Shown piece by piece: positions 40,434-42,045 of a stretch of DNA of 42,045 nt. Source of the stretch: Saonia sp964398035 (lineage in GTDB: Bacteria; Bacteroidota; Bacteroidia; Flavobacteriales; Flavobacteriaceae); assembly GCA_964398035.1 (NCBI GenBank), contig CAYNLI010000009.1, positions 1-42,045 on the forward strand, written 5' to 3'. Below the pieces are notes generated by a model. That model did no database searches. It saw nothing but the letters and a program-made list of their open reading frames with translations, and was not told the DNA's origin. Position 1 is the first letter of the stretch; every line of letters starts with the position of its first letter. Position numbers and translations under genes: made by a program.

Positions 40434-41102
40434 TTAGATGAAGCCTCTTTCTTTGGCTTCTGAAATTAGCGCGAAATCATTTTGTTTATCTATTCCAAAA
40501 ATAGTTTTTAAATGACGTTTTCGATTCTCAATACTTGGTAATGAGATGGATACATAGTTGACTATGTCTTTGGTCTTGGTGCCCAATGACAGGTGATAAA
40601 GTATTTTTCTATCGTTTTCATCCAATATAATATCATTGGATATTCTCTTTCTAATGGCAACAAGCGCTTTTGAGGAATAATAAGGAGGTGTAACCATAAT
40701 TGTATTGACCAATTCTTTTAAAGACTTTGGGTCAATATCAGATTTCACCATATAACCATCTGGATTTACAGACTTTAAAATGCTATTTATTCTATAGTTA
40801 TCATTGAACGAGGACATAAATACAACCTTGGTCTCAGGAATTACTTTACGAGCCAAAATCCCTAAATCCTCACCAGTTTGTGATCTTTTTTCCTCTGACG
40901 AGAATAATTGTATATCTAAAAAAAGAATGTCATATCTTAAAGATTTAGCTGAGATTTCAATTTTTTCTTTGCCTAAATCATATGAATTTGCAATATCTAC
41001 ATGAATAGAATAGTCAGTAAATTCTATATCTTCCAATATATATTTATATCCAAGAATTGTCATCTCATGATCATCTACAGCTAAAATTCGGATATTCTTC
41101 AT
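40434..41102 (-). CDS. NarL/FixJ-type response regulator
   Basis: The 222-aa regulator has a receiver domain (1-130) with D10 and D11 (AVDDHE), phosphoacceptor D63 (DILFLDIQL), a serine in VVFMSSF and K in GYMVKSD. The LuxR-type HTH lies at about 155-215: ENDRKILYHLSLGTKTKDIV, then SISLPSIENRKRHLKTIFGI. The recognition helix ends with IENRKRHLK instead of the usual TVKxHxxNI, a variant that I think is common in Flavobacteriaceae. It pairs with the histidine kinase encoded 55 bp upstream in the same direction. All phosphorylation residues are present. Confidence 0.92.
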   Translation of the reverse strand: MKNIRILAVDDHEMTILGYKYILEDIEFTDYSIHVDIANSYDLGKEKIEISAKSLRYDILFLDIQLFSSEEKRSQTGEDLGILARKVIPETKVVFMSSFNDNYRINSILKSVNPDGYMVKSDIDPKSLKELVNTIMVTPPYYSSKALVAIRKRISNDIILDENDRKILYHLSLGTKTKDIVNYVSISLPSIENRKRHLKTIFGIDKQNDFALISEAKERGFI

Positions 41103-41157
41103 GTATTTGTACTATTTTTACTACTTATAACGAACAAGATACAAAAAGCTTATTAGG

Positions 41158-42045
41158 TTATGTTAAACTTTTATCTTTTGGTATTGTTAGAAGGACGGTT
41201 GTACCTCTTTTTACTTCACTCTCAATTGTATAGAATCCTTTTAATTTTTCTATTCTGGAAGATATATTTTTTAAACCAATTCCTTTTCTGCCTTTTTTTG
41301 TAGAAAACCCTTTTCCATCATCTTTAATGGATATTTTAATATAGACGTCATTGGTCTCAAAGCGTAAATCTATATTGTTGGCTTTAGCATGTTTTACACA
41401 GTTTTGTAGGCATTCTTGAACAATTCGGTATATATTTATTTTTACATCTCCAAGCAATTGATCCCAACTCATTTCCTTATTATAGATAAAGTTAGTGGAT
41501 AGATTTGCTGATTCCCCAGTTGTTTTTAGTAAATCTTGAATTGAAATCACAAAGTTGTTGACTTTCTCATAAGAAGTATAGTTTAGTTCATGAGATATGG
41601 TTCTTACTTCCTCTTCAACCAATTGTAATTTTTTAATTAAATCTTCTCTCTGTAGAATAGCCTTTTCATCTGTTTTTTTATTTAATCCAGTAAGGATTAA
41701 TCGTATGCCCAACATTTGCCCAAGAATCCCATCATGTAATTCTTCAGAAATTCTTTTTTGTTCTATATGTTTGCCTTCTTCTAGTTTTCCTTGTTGGGAA
41801 AGCATTAAATTAAAGATTTCCTCATTACTCTTTTGTTGACTTTGTTGGAACTGTAATTTTTGGTTTTTTATGCGTTGGGATATATTTACAAACAACAGCA
41901 CTCCCAATAACATGGATATGATGGCTATACTCAACCAAAGTTGTCTTTGGCGATTTAAGATATCATTTTGTGCTATAAACTCATCTGTTTCAAAACGTAT
42001 ACGGGCAAATTTATTTCTTTGTACACGTTCTTCTTGTTGCAGACT
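41158..42045 (-). CDS. Sensor histidine kinase (TPR type), N-terminus cut by window edge
   Basis: The frame stays open to the right edge, so the N-terminal sensor is missing; a TTG at 41934 inside the membrane helix is not the start. Reading from the edge, QRNKFARIRFETDEF is a coupling segment that I recall from flavobacterial TPR-containing kinases. One membrane helix follows (WLSIAIISMLLGVLLFV). A coiled linker comes next, then the HisKA_3 dimerisation helix with the phosphorylated histidine encoded at 41734-41736 (RISEELHDGILGQML). The ATPase domain has VQECLQNCVKHAKANNI, IKDDGKGF and KGIGLKNISSRIEKL. The TPR repeats would lie outside the window, so TPR type is inference. It is the partner of the NarL-type regulator downstream. 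Confidence 0.9.
   Translation of the reverse strand, partial: SLQQEERVQRNKFARIRFETDEFIAQNDILNRQRQLWLSIAIISMLLGVLLFVNISQRIKNQKLQFQQSQQKSNEEIFNLMLSQQGKLEEGKHIEQKRISEELHDGILGQMLGIRLILTGLNKKTDEKAILQREDLIKKLQLVEEEVRTISHELNYTSYEKVNNFVISIQDLLKTTGESANLSTNFIYNKEMSWDQLLGDVKINIYRIVQECLQNCVKHAKANNIDLRFETNDVYIKISIKDDGKGFSTKKGRKGIGLKNISSRIEKLKGFYTIESEVKRGTTVLLTIPKDKSLT

Noticed and set aside
41158..41934. 258-aa start of the histidine kinase at a TTG
   Set aside because: The frame remains open to the window edge and encodes a family-typical coupling segment upstream, so the TTG is an internal leucine of the membrane helix.

Overview
The window is chromosomal DNA of a member of the Bacteroidota, almost certainly family Flavobacteriaceae. 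It is AT-rich and lacks Shine-Dalgarno sequences. Several genes are preceded by the Bacteroidota -7 promoter box TAnnTTTG. It encodes lineage-typical proteins: a PorP/SprF-family protein, a DUF4835/PorD-like protein, a bacillithiol-type YtxJ, a Bacteroidota-type RNA polymerase omega, and an RprX/RprY-like two-component pair. Almost everything is core genome. I saw no tRNA, rRNA, CRISPR array, insertion sequence, prophage or recognisable riboswitch. With starts corrected, the longest gene-free stretch is about 280 bp, upstream of glyA.

Left part (1-8.6 kb). A cut lipoprotein gene and rlmD lie on the minus strand. An ECF sigma factor plus a two-TM partner lie on the plus strand behind a textbook ECF promoter. 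rocD follows. Then on the minus strand come a Tat-exported LD-carboxypeptidase, a carboxypeptidase-regulatory-like exported protein, and a 5'-nucleotidase whose two domains are separate, translationally coupled genes.

Middle plus-strand block (8.6-21.05 kb). This is housekeeping: a DUF6913-like protein with dapA, then bamD, rpoZ, coaBC, the DUF4835 protein and recN. fabI ends at a clear terminator. It is followed by a family 2 glycosyltransferase, a YbbR-like protein, coaE and a histidine kinase/response regulator pair ending at a bidirectional terminator at 21.07 kb.

Minus-strand operon (28.54 to 21.13 kb). Eight closely packed genes run from one promoter with exact TTG-N19-TATTTTTG geometry: a Gfo/Idh/MocA oxidoreductase, 3-hydroxyacyl-CoA dehydrogenase, a DUF1015 protein, a YggS-type PLP protein, a DnaQ/GIY-YIG fusion, a voltage-gated-type K+ channel with a C-terminal zinc ribbon, miaA and gluconokinase.

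Right part (28.7-42 kb). pcm and smpB are convergent. Then come two lipoproteins, a PorP/SprF protein fused to a coiled coil and a SPOR-like end, and a stress-flavoured cluster (a TetR regulator with one cysteine, clpB, ytxJ). A TPR-like lipoprotein, glyA, an unrecognised 217-aa protein, and a NarL-type response regulator with a TPR-type histidine kinase cut by the right edge complete the window.

No single obviously new system such as a defence island or biosynthetic cluster is present. The most interesting items are regulatory DNA (the ECF promoter, the paired clpB element, the tetR palindrome, a 19-bp inverted repeat) and unusual domain architectures.
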